From Dehalogenimonas sp. WBC-2 (lineage in GTDB: Bacteria > Chloroflexota > Dehalococcoidia > Dehalococcoidales > Dehalococcoidaceae): a DNA stretch of 64,000 nt. Both the position numbers and the translations under genes were made by a program. Below are positions 43,379 through 52,937 of this stretch, piece by piece; the first letter of the stretch is position 1; each line of letters opens with the position of its first letter. The stretch lies in NCBI GenBank assembly GCA_001005265.1, contig CP011392.1:186001-250000 (forward strand), in the 5' to 3' direction. The notes under the pieces were generated by a model. The model was not told the origin of the DNA and searched no databases. It saw nothing but the letters and a program-made list of their open reading frames with translations.

Positions 43379-43972
43379 TTACAGCACCTTCTCCTTTTTT
43401 GGCCGTCTTAACTTTAACTGTAAACCCTTTCGGGACGCAAGTTCATCGAAAGCTTCACGCAGCATGGCCGCCCGGGGCTTAGCATCCGGTATCCGTGCAA
43501 GATCAGCAGACAACACATTCACCGCCGCCTGCAGTTCAGCAAGCGGTAATAGCTGGACAGCCAGACAGTAAAAACCTTTGCTGCGGCCGTCATTATGGGT
43601 GTTCAAAAGACCTTCCAGAAAAGTTACCCGTGCGTCCTGGCGCCGGGCTGCCTCCACAATTCCCAGGTCGCGGATAAGTTGGAGGTTGGCAGGCACAGGC
43701 AGGTAAGATATAAAGGAATCACCTTTGATTGATTGATCCATTACCCGTTCCAGTGAACGGCAGCCATCTGATTCCAGGCACTGGGCACAGCACTCCAGAC
43801 GGTGTTCCTGGACGCAACATCTCTGCAAGGTACCGCAGTTCCATTCACCGGCGCCTTTGGCGGCGCAACCAGGACAACGTGAAACGCCGTCAGTGTGGTG
43901 ACGGGGACAAAGTCCGCAGTCCAACCCGCAGGCGCCAATGATAGGGAATCGTTTGACTGTGTTTTCCGTCAT
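43379..43972 (-). CDS. DUF3795-type cysteine-rich protein
   Basis: A 197-residue protein whose first 75 residues hold CGLDCGLCPRHHTDGVSRCPGC and further cysteines (NCGTLQRCC, LECCAQC, GCRS), the pattern of DUF3795 proteins thought to bind metal or an iron-sulfur cluster. The rest is helical and ends in a very basic tail (KLRRPKKEKVL). Function unknown. It lies 2 bases after gltX and 1 base before an 87-residue gene, so it is part of the gltX transcript. Confidence 0.8.
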   Translation of the reverse strand: MTENTVKRFPIIGACGLDCGLCPRHHTDGVSRCPGCAAKGAGEWNCGTLQRCCVQEHRLECCAQCLESDGCRSLERVMDQSIKGDSFISYLPVPANLQLIRDLGIVEAARRQDARVTFLEGLLNTHNDGRSKGFYCLAVQLLPLAELQAAVNVLSADLARIPDAKPRAAMLREAFDELASRKGLQLKLRRPKKEKVL

Positions 43973-43974
43973 AT

Positions 43975-45438
43975 TTAATCCGGTAACTGGTGAGATTTTG
44001 TGACAGCTTCACGCAATCGTTTAAGGCTGCGCTCTCGCCCGAGCACAGTCATCGTCTGGAATAAAGGCGGAGACACACATTGACCGGTTATAGCCACTCT
44101 CAGGCAGCCGAAAAGCTGCCCCGGCTTGAGTTCCAATTCATCGGCCAGAGCGCGCAGGCCAATCTCCATTGTCTCAACGGTAAAATCATTGAGGGCGGTA
44201 AGACGATTAAGGGAGGATTCCAGCGCCTGTTGAGTGGAAGCGGCGGTCATTTTTTTACCGACGAGATCGACGGGAGCATATTCCAGTCTTTGGGTGAAAA
44301 AGAACGATGTGAGTTCCGGTTGATCCTGCAGTTCACTCAGTTTTTTCACCCTCTCCTGCAGGAGGGCTAGTGCACTTTTGACATAATCACGGTCAAAGGC
44401 CAGTGACTCGGGTACGCCGGCTTCGAGGAACGGCTTGGCGCGGTCTGTAAAGTCATCGAGCGATAGGGCTCTGATGTATATGCCGTTCATCCAGTCCAGT
44501 TTTTCAATGTTGAAAATGGCGCCAGTCTTGGAAATACGCTCGATAGAGAAGTTATCAATGATCTGCTTTACATCCATGATTTCGGTTTTATCATCCAAAG
44601 ACCAGCCTAAGAGCGACAGGAAGTTTACCATCACTTCCGGCAGATATCCCTGTGTTTTATAATCAATGATGGACACTGCCCCATGGCGCTTTGACAGTTT
44701 TGAGCGGTCGGTGCCCAGTATCATTGGCAGGTGAGCATACTGCGGTGGTTTCCATCCCAGGGCGTGGTACAACATAACATGCCGCGGCGCGCTGGACACC
44801 CATTCTTCTCCCCGAATGACATGACTGATGAGCATGTCATGATCGTCGACGATATTGGCCAGATGATAGGTGGGGAAACTATCGCTCTTAAGCAATACAA
44901 AGTCATCCAGCAGTGAGTTATCAAAACTGACTTCACCGCGGATAAGGTCGGTAAACACTGTCCGGCCATCAAGAGGCACTTTGAACCGGACTACCGGGGT
45001 AATACCATCTGGTGCTCCTTGGAGGTTGTCGCGGCAGTGGCGGTCATACCCCGGCGGCTGTTTAGCGGCGGTCTGTACCGCCCGCATTTCCTCCAGGCGC
45101 TCAGGTGAGCAGTAACAACGGTATGCATGGCCGCTGGCGATAAGTCTTTCTGCCGCGGCCTGATAGCGCTCCAGGCGCTGTGACTGGAAGTAAGGCCCAT
45201 AGTCTCCACCCTTTTGAGGCCCCTCATCCCAATCCATGCCTAACCAGCGAAGACCGTCCAGGATAGCCTCAACCGCCCCTTCAACGTACCTGGCCTGATC
45301 AGTGTCCTCAATGCGCACCAGGAATTTGCCGCCGTGGTGGCGGGCGAAAAGCCAGTTGAAGAGAGCAGTACGGATATTACCCACGTGGGGGAAACCGGTG
45401 GGGGAGGGAGCATAACGCACCCGGACAGTATTGTTCAT
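43975..45438 (-). CDS. gltX: Glutamyl-tRNA synthetase
   Basis: A 487-residue class I synthetase. The HIGH motif appears as SPTGFPHVGNIRTALFNW and KMSKS as DRSKLSKRHGAVS. GRTVFTDLIRGEVSFDN and the anticodon-binding C-terminal helices are present. It has a C-x-C (CYC) type sequence near residue 108 but no full zinc-binding set, so it is of the zinc-poor type. The start is ATG 45438, preceded by GAGG; a TTG one codon earlier is less likely. Confidence 0.96.
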   Translation of the reverse strand: MNNTVRVRYAPSPTGFPHVGNIRTALFNWLFARHHGGKFLVRIEDTDQARYVEGAVEAILDGLRWLGMDWDEGPQKGGDYGPYFQSQRLERYQAAAERLIASGHAYRCYCSPERLEEMRAVQTAAKQPPGYDRHCRDNLQGAPDGITPVVRFKVPLDGRTVFTDLIRGEVSFDNSLLDDFVLLKSDSFPTYHLANIVDDHDMLISHVIRGEEWVSSAPRHVMLYHALGWKPPQYAHLPMILGTDRSKLSKRHGAVSIIDYKTQGYLPEVMVNFLSLLGWSLDDKTEIMDVKQIIDNFSIERISKTGAIFNIEKLDWMNGIYIRALSLDDFTDRAKPFLEAGVPESLAFDRDYVKSALALLQERVKKLSELQDQPELTSFFFTQRLEYAPVDLVGKKMTAASTQQALESSLNRLTALNDFTVETMEIGLRALADELELKPGQLFGCLRVAITGQCVSPPLFQTMTVLGRERSLKRLREAVTKSHQLPD

Positions 45439-45453
45439 CAATTCCTCGTTAAA

Positions 45454-45966
45454 TTAGGCGCCAGCTGTCGGGGCGCTGACATTGACCTCGGGCATTCGGG
45501 GTATTTTGACGACGTAGGTTTGAGCAATTTTATCATGCCAGCCCTGATTTCGTTCGTCAAAGGCGATCCAGACCAGACCTAGAAATAGTGGCAGTGCGCT
45601 GATAATTAAACCCAGCAAACGGGTGATACTGTGGCCGGTATCTACATCAGTGCCGTCAGTGCGGATGAGTTTGATGCCGGCGGCGATCATGCCCAGCGTT
45701 TGTCCGCGCCAGGCCCAGAGGGCAACAAAGTAAACACTGCTTAGCATTGCGGATACCGGATTAGCGATGGCGATGAAGGGAATGGATAGGACTGGAACAC
45801 TGATGAAGCTGCTAAGATCAAAAAAGTTGCCGAATCCGAACCAATGGAACGGGGTCAGAAAGGAAGCGGTGGCGCCCAGCACGGTAAGGTCAATCACAAA
45901 GGCACCCAATCTTCGCCAGAAACCGGCGAATTCCAGAGCGATGGGTACTTTGGGTTGCACCTTCAT
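45454..45966 (-). CDS. RDD family membrane protein
   Basis: A 170-residue protein with three or four membrane helices and the RDD signature: FAGFWRRLGAFVIDLTVLG (Arg-Asp near the start of helix 1), GQTLGMIAAGIKLIRTDG, and the last element DERNQGWHDKIAQTYVVK (Arg-His-Asp region). RDD proteins are poorly characterised; some are linked to ion transport or stress. The frame opens at GTG 45978, four codons earlier. It lies 15 bases upstream of gltX on the same strand. Confidence 0.88.
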   Translation of the reverse strand: MKVQPKVPIALEFAGFWRRLGAFVIDLTVLGATASFLTPFHWFGFGNFFDLSSFISVPVLSIPFIAIANPVSAMLSSVYFVALWAWRGQTLGMIAAGIKLIRTDGTDVDTGHSITRLLGLIISALPLFLGLVWIAFDERNQGWHDKIAQTYVVKIPRMPEVNVSAPTAGA

Positions 45967-46034
45967 GAAAAAGGACACTCCTTAAGGCGTGATGGATAAC
46001 TGCTGACCATTATACAACGGGCGTTGTCTAGTGG

Positions 46035-46928
46035 CTAGACTAAACGGGATAGAGGAACGGCGAGGTCGGGGGGAAGTTCAGAAGTGAAACTGAGTGTTTC
46101 TCCGGTGGTTGGCTGTGTGAAGCTCAAGCGGTGAGCGTGAACGAACTGTCGAGGGAAGTATTCTGACTTTACCCCATAAGTCTGGTCACCGGCAACCGGA
46201 TAGCCGATGGCCGCGAGGTGTACTCTGATCTGGTGGGTGCGGCCGGTGAAGATACGAACCTCCAAAAGGGTGTAGTTCTTGAAATATTCGACGACGTGGA
46301 ACTGGCTTTTAGCCTCACGTCCGTTTTCTGTGACCGCCATCTTCTTGCGGTTGACCTGATGGCGGCCGATAGACGCCTCAATAATACCGTTTGACGGCTC
46401 CACTCTGCCCTTGACCAAGACCAAATATACCTTGGTCACCTGCCGGTGCTTGAACTGGTCTGAAAGCGCTGCTTGGGAACGGCGCGAGCGGGCCACAACC
46501 ATCAAACCGGATGTGTCCTTGTCCAACCGGTGAACGATTCCCGGACGATCACCTTCTTCTCCTGCCAGTTCAGGGAAATAGGCTAAGAGCGCGTTTAGGA
46601 GCGTGCCAGCAGAATGCCCCGGCGCCGGATGGGTGGTCAGTCCGGCGGGTTTGTCAATAACGGCCAGGTCTGCGTCCTGGTAGATGATGTTAAGGGGGAT
46701 GTTCTCAGCGATGATCTCACTTGTGGCCGGTGGCGGGATGGCCACAGTCACTGCGTCCCCGGTTTTAAGTAACTGGGATGGCTTGACCTGTTGTTTATTG
46801 ACCGTAACCAGCCCCTGGTCAATCAGTTCCCGTACGCGGACGCGTGAGAGCTCAGGTATTTGACTGGCAATGAATTTGTCCAAGCGAACTCCGGGACTAT
46901 CGGTGGTCAGGTCAACTATTCTGGTCAA
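46035..46928 (-). CDS. rluD: Ribosomal large subunit pseudouridine synthase D family (RluD)
   Basis: A 297-residue RluA-family enzyme. N-terminal S4 domain (RLDKFIASQIPELSRVRV...QGLVTVNKQQVKPS) followed by the catalytic domain with HRLDKDTSGLMVVAR (catalytic Asp), DKPAGLTTHPAPGH and FTGRTHQIRVHL. It modifies uridines in 23S rRNA helix 69 or elsewhere. The frame opens further upstream inside lspA, but TTG 46928, one base past the lspA stop and preceded by AAGGGG, is the better start. Confidence 0.93.
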   Translation of the reverse strand: MTRIVDLTTDSPGVRLDKFIASQIPELSRVRVRELIDQGLVTVNKQQVKPSQLLKTGDAVTVAIPPPATSEIIAENIPLNIIYQDADLAVIDKPAGLTTHPAPGHSAGTLLNALLAYFPELAGEEGDRPGIVHRLDKDTSGLMVVARSRRSQAALSDQFKHRQVTKVYLVLVKGRVEPSNGIIEASIGRHQVNRKKMAVTENGREAKSQFHVVEYFKNYTLLEVRIFTGRTHQIRVHLAAIGYPVAGDQTYGVKSEYFPRQFVHAHRLSFTQPTTGETLSFTSELPPDLAVPLSRLV

Positions 46929-46929
46929 G

Positions 46930-47388
46930 TTAATGACCCCTTGAGTATTCTGACCGCAGGTAGAGGAAAACAAGGATAGTCATACCTATTACCATAGAAG
47001 AATCAGCGATATTAAAGGTCGGGAAGGAACCGGCATTAAGGAAATCAGTGACATAGCCGTAATAAGCCCGGTCTATCAGATTGCCCAGCGTGCCCCCGGC
47101 AATGAGACCGAGTGTCAGCCGTCCCAGCGTGTTGTCCAGAAATCCCAGATGTTTGGAAAGAACCAGCCAGGTGATGACAATAAGGGCTATAACTCCTGCA
47201 ATTATAAGCAGCAGGCGGGCATCTTCCAGAATGCCGAAGGCGGCGCCGGTGTTCTGAACACGAACCAACTGAAAAAAGCCTTCTGCAGGAATAGACTCAC
47301 CAAGCATCATCCAACTGCGCACCATGTGTTTGGTGAGCTGGTCAAACACTACGACTAAAAAGGCTGCCAGCGGGATTATGGGAACCAC
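46930..47388 (-). CDS. lspA: Signal peptidase II (lipoprotein)
   Basis: A 152-residue protein with four membrane helices and the LspA catalytic pair: GNLIDRAYYGYVTDF and FNIADSSMVIG. The NTGAAFG motif (residues 46-52) is present. It removes signal peptides from diacylated prolipoproteins. The GTG start overlaps the stop of the upstream DksA-like gene (TAGTG), and rluD follows after 1 base, a classic dksA/lspA/rluD arrangement. Confidence 0.96.
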   Translation of the reverse strand: MVPIIPLAAFLVVVFDQLTKHMVRSWMMLGESIPAEGFFQLVRVQNTGAAFGILEDARLLLIIAGVIALIVITWLVLSKHLGFLDNTLGRLTLGLIAGGTLGNLIDRAYYGYVTDFLNAGSFPTFNIADSSMVIGMTILVFLYLRSEYSRGH

Positions 47389-47759
47389 TATGATGGCTTA
47401 CTGTGCTTGGCTTTGCAGGCGACGCACAATTTAGCGTAGGGCAGTATTGCCAGACGGGCCGGGTCCAGAGTCTGCCCGCACATCTCGCACTTGCCGAAGG
47501 TGCCCTTTTCCAGCTTGACCAGGGCATCATCTACTTCGGCAATCTGATCAAGTATGCGTTTTTCCAAGGCCAAGCGGTTTTCAAGATCAGCGGTTTCCGT
47601 TGCTTCCTCCTCACGTTTCCCGAAAGGAGAACCCTCCCGGCGGTCTTCCTGCGGCGCCGAGGCTTTTGAGGTCTCTAGTTGTTCAACCAGTCTCTGATGG
47701 TCATCCTTTAGCCGAGCTTTGAGCTCCTGGTAAAAGACCGTCTCTTTTTTAGTTGCCAT
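47388..47759 (-). CDS. DksA/TraR-type zinc finger protein
   Basis: A 123-residue protein: an N-terminal coiled coil (FYQELKARLKDDHQRLVEQLE; second helix ALEKRILDQIAEVDDAL) and a C4 zinc finger, KCEMCGQTLDP...CVACKAKH. Members of this family bind RNA polymerase secondary channel; in many Gram-positive and Chloroflexota genomes they sit ahead of lspA, as here. The DxxDxA coiled-coil tip of true DksA is not evident, so ppGpp synergy is uncertain. ATG 47759 has GAGG upstream. Confidence 0.88.
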   Translation of the reverse strand: MATKKETVFYQELKARLKDDHQRLVEQLETSKASAPQEDRREGSPFGKREEEATETADLENRLALEKRILDQIAEVDDALVKLEKGTFGKCEMCGQTLDPARLAILPYAKLCVACKAKHSKPS

Positions 47760-48144
47760 GTTCAATCCTCTCGGCTTAAAAATACTGGGTTTTGTTTATA
47801 TATGCGGCTATAACTACTCTTATTGTCTTTGGATAGCATTGATAGATAGTGGCGGATCCGGTCTGTGACTACGATCTGGAAGAGCGGTACCGAACCAGCG
47901 GAATTATTGCATAGCCCGCCGAAACGTTCCCATTCAAGGTGGCGCAACAAAAAACCCGTCGGCTTATAGTCAACATTGTAGTACTAGTTTAAACGATAAA
48001 TATAGTTATGGCAATAATCGGTAAGAGATCATATATGTTAAACAGCATGTTTCAAATCTCAAAGATCCAAGGGGGCAAGGCATGCCCCCCTACAACAAAC
48101 ACCGACGTCTGGCCAAAAGCAGCGGAGATTTGTTTTTTAAAAAA

Positions 48145-48328
48145 GTGAAAAATGCAAAAACAACCTCCTTTTTACGATTAAAACTGGCAAAAACAACCGG
48201 TTGTTTTCCGGAGAAACAAATAATTCAAATACTTACTCTTTTTAACAATCTAAATATCATAGAACACATGTTAGCATAGAACAATGGGAGTGTCAATGGG
48301 GTTTTGGTACTTCTTGCAGGTATATTTT
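48145..48328 (-). repeat. Dispersed promoter-bearing repeat, copy E
   Basis: Minus-strand copy: lead block with TACCAAAACCCCA, TTGACA (48296-48291), a 17-base spacer, TAACAT (48273-48268), GTGTTCTATG, then AACAACCGGTTGTTTT and AGGAGGTTGTTTT. Order and spacing match copies A and F. The surrounding gene-free interval 47760-48535 shows nothing else that I can support. Confidence 0.85.
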
Positions 48329-48498
48329 CATGATGATCAAGTATAGGATACCAACTAGTTGAAGACCCTGCGACAGATTCCCTGAGTGCAAACTCCCCGA
48401 CCCGTCGACAGGCGGGACAAGAGGACGCATGCCGGAGTGGATAAATTGGCCCGATAAAACGGTAGCTGACAGAAAAGCGGATGTTGGGTGGCGGCATA

Positions 48499-48507
48499 TG
48501 ATATACT
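48499..48507 (+). promoter_or_regulatory. Extended -10 ahead of argF
   Basis: TGATATACT (TATACT 48502-48507) gives a start near 48514 and a leader of about 22 bases carrying GGTGAG. No convincing -35. Confidence 0.45.
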
Positions 48508-48535
48508 ATGGCATCTTTTTGTATCGGTGAGTCAT

Positions 48536-49471
48536 ATGAGATCCAAAGACCTTCTTTCTATTACAGACCTTGAAAGCCATGAGATTCGGTTGCTGCTGGC
48601 TGATGCCGCAAATATGAAGGCTGAAGGCTGGCAGACGACACTCTCAGGTAAAACACTGGCGCTGCTTTTTGAAAAACCATCCTTACGAACCCGTGTAAGT
48701 TTTGAGTTGGCTATGAAGCAGCTTGGTGGTGAAGCCATTTATCTGTCGCCTGCTGAAGTAGGCCTGGGTAAGCGCGAAAGCATTGCCGACGTAGCCCGGG
48801 TGTTATCCCGTTATGTGGATGCTCTGGCGGTACGCACCTATGCACAAAGCGGGCTTGAGGAATTGGCGCGCCGGTCAAAAATACCGGTTATTAACGCCTT
48901 GTCTGATGATGAGCATCCCTGTCAGGCGCTGGCTGATCTGCTGACAATTTATGAGCATAAAGGCGATTATCCCGGTTTAAAACTGGCCTATATAGGTGAT
49001 GGCAATAATGTGGCGGTGAGTCTGGCGCTGGCGGCAGCATCGGTGGGTTTGAGCATTACCATCGCTTCTCCCAAAGGCTATGAGATACCATCCGGGGTTA
49101 TGAAACAGGTTTTAAAAACAGCTTCTGATAATGATAGTAGTGTTGAAATGACAACCAGCCCGGAAGTAGCTGCCCGCGGCGCGGACATCATTTATACCGA
49201 TGTCTGGATCAGTATGGGCCAAGAGGATGAAGCAGAAAAGCGCCTTAATGATTTCAACGGTTACCAGGTTAATGAGCGTATACTGGCTTTGGCAAAATCA
49301 GATGCGATAATCATGCATCCGCTTCCGGCGCACTACGGCCAGGAAGTGGCGCAGGGGTTACTTGATAGCCAGCAATCTGTTGTTTTTGACCAGGCAGAGA
49401 ATCGGCTCCACGTTCAGAAGGCTCTTCTTGCCGATATGCTGGGTGGTTTATTGCTGCCCTGGCCAGCTTAA
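48536..49471 (+). CDS. argF: Ornithine carbamoyltransferase
   Basis: A 311-residue enzyme forming citrulline from ornithine and carbamoyl phosphate. Carbamoyl phosphate-binding SLRTRVSFE (residues 49-57; Thr of the usual STRTR replaced by Leu) and HPCQALADLLT are present, and the ornithine-specific DVWISMGQE (SMG) loop supports OTCase rather than ATCase. The ornithine-binding HCLP motif reads HPLP (261-264), as in ATCase. This makes substrate preference a fair question, but overall similarity is to argF. The open frame starts 16 codons earlier; ATG 48536 is the family start. Confidence 0.88.
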   Translation: MRSKDLLSITDLESHEIRLLLADAANMKAEGWQTTLSGKTLALLFEKPSLRTRVSFELAMKQLGGEAIYLSPAEVGLGKRESIADVARVLSRYVDALAVRTYAQSGLEELARRSKIPVINALSDDEHPCQALADLLTIYEHKGDYPGLKLAYIGDGNNVAVSLALAAASVGLSITIASPKGYEIPSGVMKQVLKTASDNDSSVEMTTSPEVAARGADIIYTDVWISMGQEDEAEKRLNDFNGYQVNERILALAKSDAIIMHPLPAHYGQEVAQGLLDSQQSVVFDQAENRLHVQKALLADMLGGLLLPWPA

Positions 49472-49655
49472 TTTGCCCCGCAGTTTGGCTGCAATTCATA
49501 AATTAGATCAGGTCCGACGTCGCAGTCCGGCGGCATGGTATAATGATTCAGTAGAGATTGAGCTGGTTTTTGCGTAGTAACAATCGATTCCTATTAACTC
49601 TAAAAGAAGGAAATCAGGTGTCAGGCGTATAAGCCGGGACTCTGAGATAATATAG

Positions 49656-50972
49656 ATGACAAACACTCCAGTGGTGGCTATTGTTGGCCGCCAGAATGTA
49701 GGCAAGTCTACACTTCTTAACAGATTGACCGGGAAGCGGCAGGCCATTACTGAAGATCTGCCCGGAACCACCCGCGATCGGCTTTATATTCCTTTGAGCT
49801 ACGGCGGGCGTGATTTCGTTCTTGTTGATACCGGGGGGCTGGCTGGCGCTCCTGAAGACGCTATTGCCAAGGCTGTAAATGATCAGGTACGTGCAGCTAT
49901 GAAGGAAGCCGCGGTTGTCATCTTCCTTACCGACGCCAGGACAGGGTTAACCCCCCAGGATGAGGATATTGCTGAAGAGGTGCGCCGCACTGGCAAACCC
50001 GTTATTGTAGCGGTGAACAAGGCGGACAACTCTAGTATGGCATTGAATGCCGCTGGTTTCCACTCAATTGCCCTGGGTGAACCAATGCCGGTTTCGGCCT
50101 ATCATGGCCGCGGAGTTGAGGATCTGTTGGATCGGCTGGTGGAATTGTTGCCGCCATCAGAAGCTGCCGTTACTGAACCGCAGCGCCTGCGTATTGCCAT
50201 TGCCGGCCGCGCCAATGTTGGTAAATCATCGCTTTTGAATACGCTCACGGGAGAAGACCGGGTTATCGTTTCGGCAATTCCCGGTACTACCCGGGATGCT
50301 ATTGATACACCTATTGACTTTAGTACTGGTGGTGTGGTACTTATTGATACCGCTGGTATCAGACGCCGGGGTAAGGTGGAGCGTGGGATTGAGGAGTACA
50401 GTGTAATCCGGTCTCTAAATGCCATTGACCGCGCTGATGTCGTGCTTATTGTACTTGATGCCGGTGAATCGGCGACCGCCCAGGACACCCATATAGCCGG
50501 TTATGCCAAGGACAGTTGCCGCGGGCTGATTCTGGTGATCAACAAATCAGACCTTTTGGAAAATGTGGACATGACTGAATACGATAAGAACATGGCCGCT
50601 CGTTTCAAGTTCATTCCTTATGCACAGCGGCTATATGTATCTGCCCGCACCGGTGATGGGGTTGACCGCATCATTCCGGCGGCTTTTGAGGTACAAGCGG
50701 AACGCAGCAAAAGAGTATCCACCCCTGAGTTGAACAGCCTGATTCGTCACGCAATGGCGCATCACGCCCCACCGAGCGTCGGCGGCAGGACGCTTAAGGT
50801 TCTTTATGCCACTCAGGTAGGTGTTTGTCCGCCGGAGATCGTGTTCTTTGTTAACAACCCCGACCTGGTGCACTTCTCGTTCCAGCGTTTTCTTGAAAAT
50901 CGTCTGCGTGAGGTCTTTGGTTTTGAAGGTACGCCCATTAAGATAACCTTCAGAGGCAGGGGTGAAAAGTAG
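49656..50972 (+). CDS. der: Ribosome assembly GTPase Der (EngA)
   Basis: A 438-residue protein with two consecutive GTPase domains. First: GRQNVGKSTLLN, DTGGLAG, NKADN. Second: GRANVGKSSLLN, DTAGIRRRGKVERG, NKSDL. A C-terminal KH-like domain follows (TLKVLYATQVGVCPPEIVFFVNN). Der is essential for 50S assembly. Its stop codon is directly followed by the plsY ATG, giving a der-plsY-gpsA operon. A GATAAT box ends 6 bases before the ATG, so a leaderless transcript is possible. Confidence 0.97.
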   Translation: MTNTPVVAIVGRQNVGKSTLLNRLTGKRQAITEDLPGTTRDRLYIPLSYGGRDFVLVDTGGLAGAPEDAIAKAVNDQVRAAMKEAAVVIFLTDARTGLTPQDEDIAEEVRRTGKPVIVAVNKADNSSMALNAAGFHSIALGEPMPVSAYHGRGVEDLLDRLVELLPPSEAAVTEPQRLRIAIAGRANVGKSSLLNTLTGEDRVIVSAIPGTTRDAIDTPIDFSTGGVVLIDTAGIRRRGKVERGIEEYSVIRSLNAIDRADVVLIVLDAGESATAQDTHIAGYAKDSCRGLILVINKSDLLENVDMTEYDKNMAARFKFIPYAQRLYVSARTGDGVDRIIPAAFEVQAERSKRVSTPELNSLIRHAMAHHAPPSVGGRTLKVLYATQVGVCPPEIVFFVNNPDLVHFSFQRFLENRLREVFGFEGTPIKITFRGRGEK

Positions 50973-51623
50973 ATGTTGCTGACCGAACTTTTACTGGTAA
51001 CCGTACTCGGCTATCTCATTGGTAGTATCCCGTTCGGTTATTTTATTGCCCGCCGCCGGGCTAAAATTGATCTTACAGCCCATGGCAGCGGCCGTACTGG
51101 CGCTACAAATGTATTACGCACCCTTGGCCGGAAAATGGCGGCTTTGGTAGCCTTTCTGGATATGCTTAAGGGCGTTGTGGCGGTGCTTCTGGCGGGGGCA
51201 ATCGTCGGTCACCAGTTTATGATGGTCGGAGACTATCACATGGGTATACTGATGGCTCAGGTCATAGCAGCCCTAGCTGCGGTAATCGGCCATATTTACC
51301 CTGTGTTTAACCATTTTAGGGGCGGGCGCGGCGTGGCCACTTTTTTCGGCGGCTTTATTGCGCTGTACCCTCTCGCCGCTATCTTTGGCGGAGAGGTTTT
51401 TGTTATCGGTGTCGGATTGACTGGTTTTGCCTCGCTGGGGAGTATCGCCGGAGTAGCCGGAGCTTACGCCATCATGATACCGTTGTCTCTGTCCAGCGGA
51501 CTGCCTATGGAATACCTGGTTTATAGTCTTTTAGGTTCGACGATTATAATTATTATGCATCGGGATAATATCCAGCGTCTGATTGCCGGCAAAGAACGCA
51601 AGATCAGCGAAAAAGCCTGTTAG
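50973..51623 (+). CDS. plsY: Glycerol-3-phosphate acyltransferase PlsY
   Basis: A 216-residue membrane protein with seven-odd helices and the three PlsY motifs: GSIPFGYFIARRR, GSGRTGATNVLRTLG and HFRGGRGVATFFGG. It acylates glycerol-3-phosphate from acyl-phosphate, the first step of phospholipid synthesis, and the next gene makes its substrate. Normal length. Confidence 0.95.
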   Translation: MLLTELLLVTVLGYLIGSIPFGYFIARRRAKIDLTAHGSGRTGATNVLRTLGRKMAALVAFLDMLKGVVAVLLAGAIVGHQFMMVGDYHMGILMAQVIAALAAVIGHIYPVFNHFRGGRGVATFFGGFIALYPLAAIFGGEVFVIGVGLTGFASLGSIAGVAGAYAIMIPLSLSSGLPMEYLVYSLLGSTIIIIMHRDNIQRLIAGKERKISEKAC

Positions 51624-51667
51624 ATGATGGCGTCGAGCCATTTAGAATTTCAAAGGCAGTTATTTTA

Positions 51668-52735
51668 ATGCCTAAAATTGCCATTATTGGGGCGACCACC
51701 TGGGGTATCACTTTAGCGGCGGTGCTGGCTCGTAAGGAAGGTGTTATCCGTGTTTTAGCCCGTACCGAAGAGGAAGCCTTTCTTATCCGGCAGGGTGTGT
51801 TTAGAACCCCAAAACTGCCGGATAAATTTATTTTGCCGCACAGTATTCTGGTTACGGCTGATGTTATGGAAGCGATGCGAGATACTGATGCGGTCATAAT
51901 GGCAGTGCCATCGCAAATGATGCGGCATAATATACAATTGGTGGCTCCCTACATCAACAGGCGTACTCTTATTATTTCTGCTGCCAAAGGCTTGGAGATA
52001 GCTACCGGCAAACGCATGAGCCAGGTCATTGCCGACGAGATAAGAAAAGAGTACCACGATAATATTTGCGTGTTATCCGGTCCTAATCTGGCTTGGGAGA
52101 TCCTGGCCGGCAGGCCAGCGGTTACCGTTATCGCCGCAGAAAAAGAATCAAGAGCACGGCGTGGGGTGAGGTTGGTAACGGTGCCTAATTTCTGCGCTTT
52201 TACCAATACTGATGTAGTGGGGGTGGAATTGGGTGGTGCTCTGAAGAACATAATCGCGCTAGGCGCAGGGATCGTTGATGGTCTGGGCTATGGAGATAAC
52301 ACTAAGGCCGCACTGATGACCCGTGGTTTAACTGAAATAACAGCCTTGGGGACGGCGTTGGGGGCCAATCCACTGACTCTTTCCGGCCTGGCAGGTCAAG
52401 GCGACCTCATCGCTACATGTTCCAGCAATTTATCTCGCAATCATCAAGTTGGTGAGCGCCTGACACGGGGGGAAGCACTTAATGATATCCAGGCAACGAT
52501 GAGCGGCGTGGCTGAGGGTGTTGCCACAACCCTGGTGGCCTGGAATTTGGCGCAGAAGCTGGGTATTGAGATGCCGATTACGGAGCGTCTCTATAGAGTG
52601 TTATATCATGGGGATGATGTGCGAACTGCGGTCAAAGAACTGATGGCAATTACTGCAGGTCATGAGTTGGCGGGCCGCAAATGGGGACTTTTCAGCCTGT
52701 TCCGGCGGCGAAAAAAGCCCGAAATCACTTTTTGA
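51668..52735 (+). CDS. gpsA: Glycerol-3-phosphate dehydrogenase (NAD(P)+)
   Basis: A 355-residue enzyme reducing dihydroxyacetone phosphate to sn-glycerol-3-phosphate. The Rossmann loop reads IGATTWGITLA in place of the usual GAGSWGTALA. The family core is clear: SAAKGLE, LSGPNLAWEI, the catalytic Lys in GGALKNIIALGAGI and LSGLAGQGDLIATC. The C terminus has a short basic tail (FRRRKKPEITF). It is translated from a unit with plsY and gives the substrate used by it. Confidence 0.94.
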   Translation: MPKIAIIGATTWGITLAAVLARKEGVIRVLARTEEEAFLIRQGVFRTPKLPDKFILPHSILVTADVMEAMRDTDAVIMAVPSQMMRHNIQLVAPYINRRTLIISAAKGLEIATGKRMSQVIADEIRKEYHDNICVLSGPNLAWEILAGRPAVTVIAAEKESRARRGVRLVTVPNFCAFTNTDVVGVELGGALKNIIALGAGIVDGLGYGDNTKAALMTRGLTEITALGTALGANPLTLSGLAGQGDLIATCSSNLSRNHQVGERLTRGEALNDIQATMSGVAEGVATTLVAWNLAQKLGIEMPITERLYRVLYHGDDVRTAVKELMAITAGHELAGRKWGLFSLFRRRKKPEITF

Positions 52736-52794
52736 GACTCTACATCCCAGCGGCATGTTATCAAGCTGTGACGATTGATGTTGGATGTTTTCAT

Positions 52795-52823
52795 TTGACA
52801 TAGCGGGCAATCAATCCTATTAT
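52795..52823 (+). promoter_or_regulatory. Promoter of the methyltransferase-cyclase-prenyltransferase operon
   Basis: TTGACA (52795-52800), a 17-base spacer and TATTAT (52818-52823). The leader to the first ATG is about 107 bases. Confidence 0.8.
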
Positions 52824-52937
52824 TTAGTACTATTTATAACGCTGACGCAACTTTAATTTTAATATAAGCGCGGTTTTATATTTCTAAAAGCTGTGGTATT
52901 TCCAAGTTGCTGATTTTGGGATAATTAAGGAGTGTTC

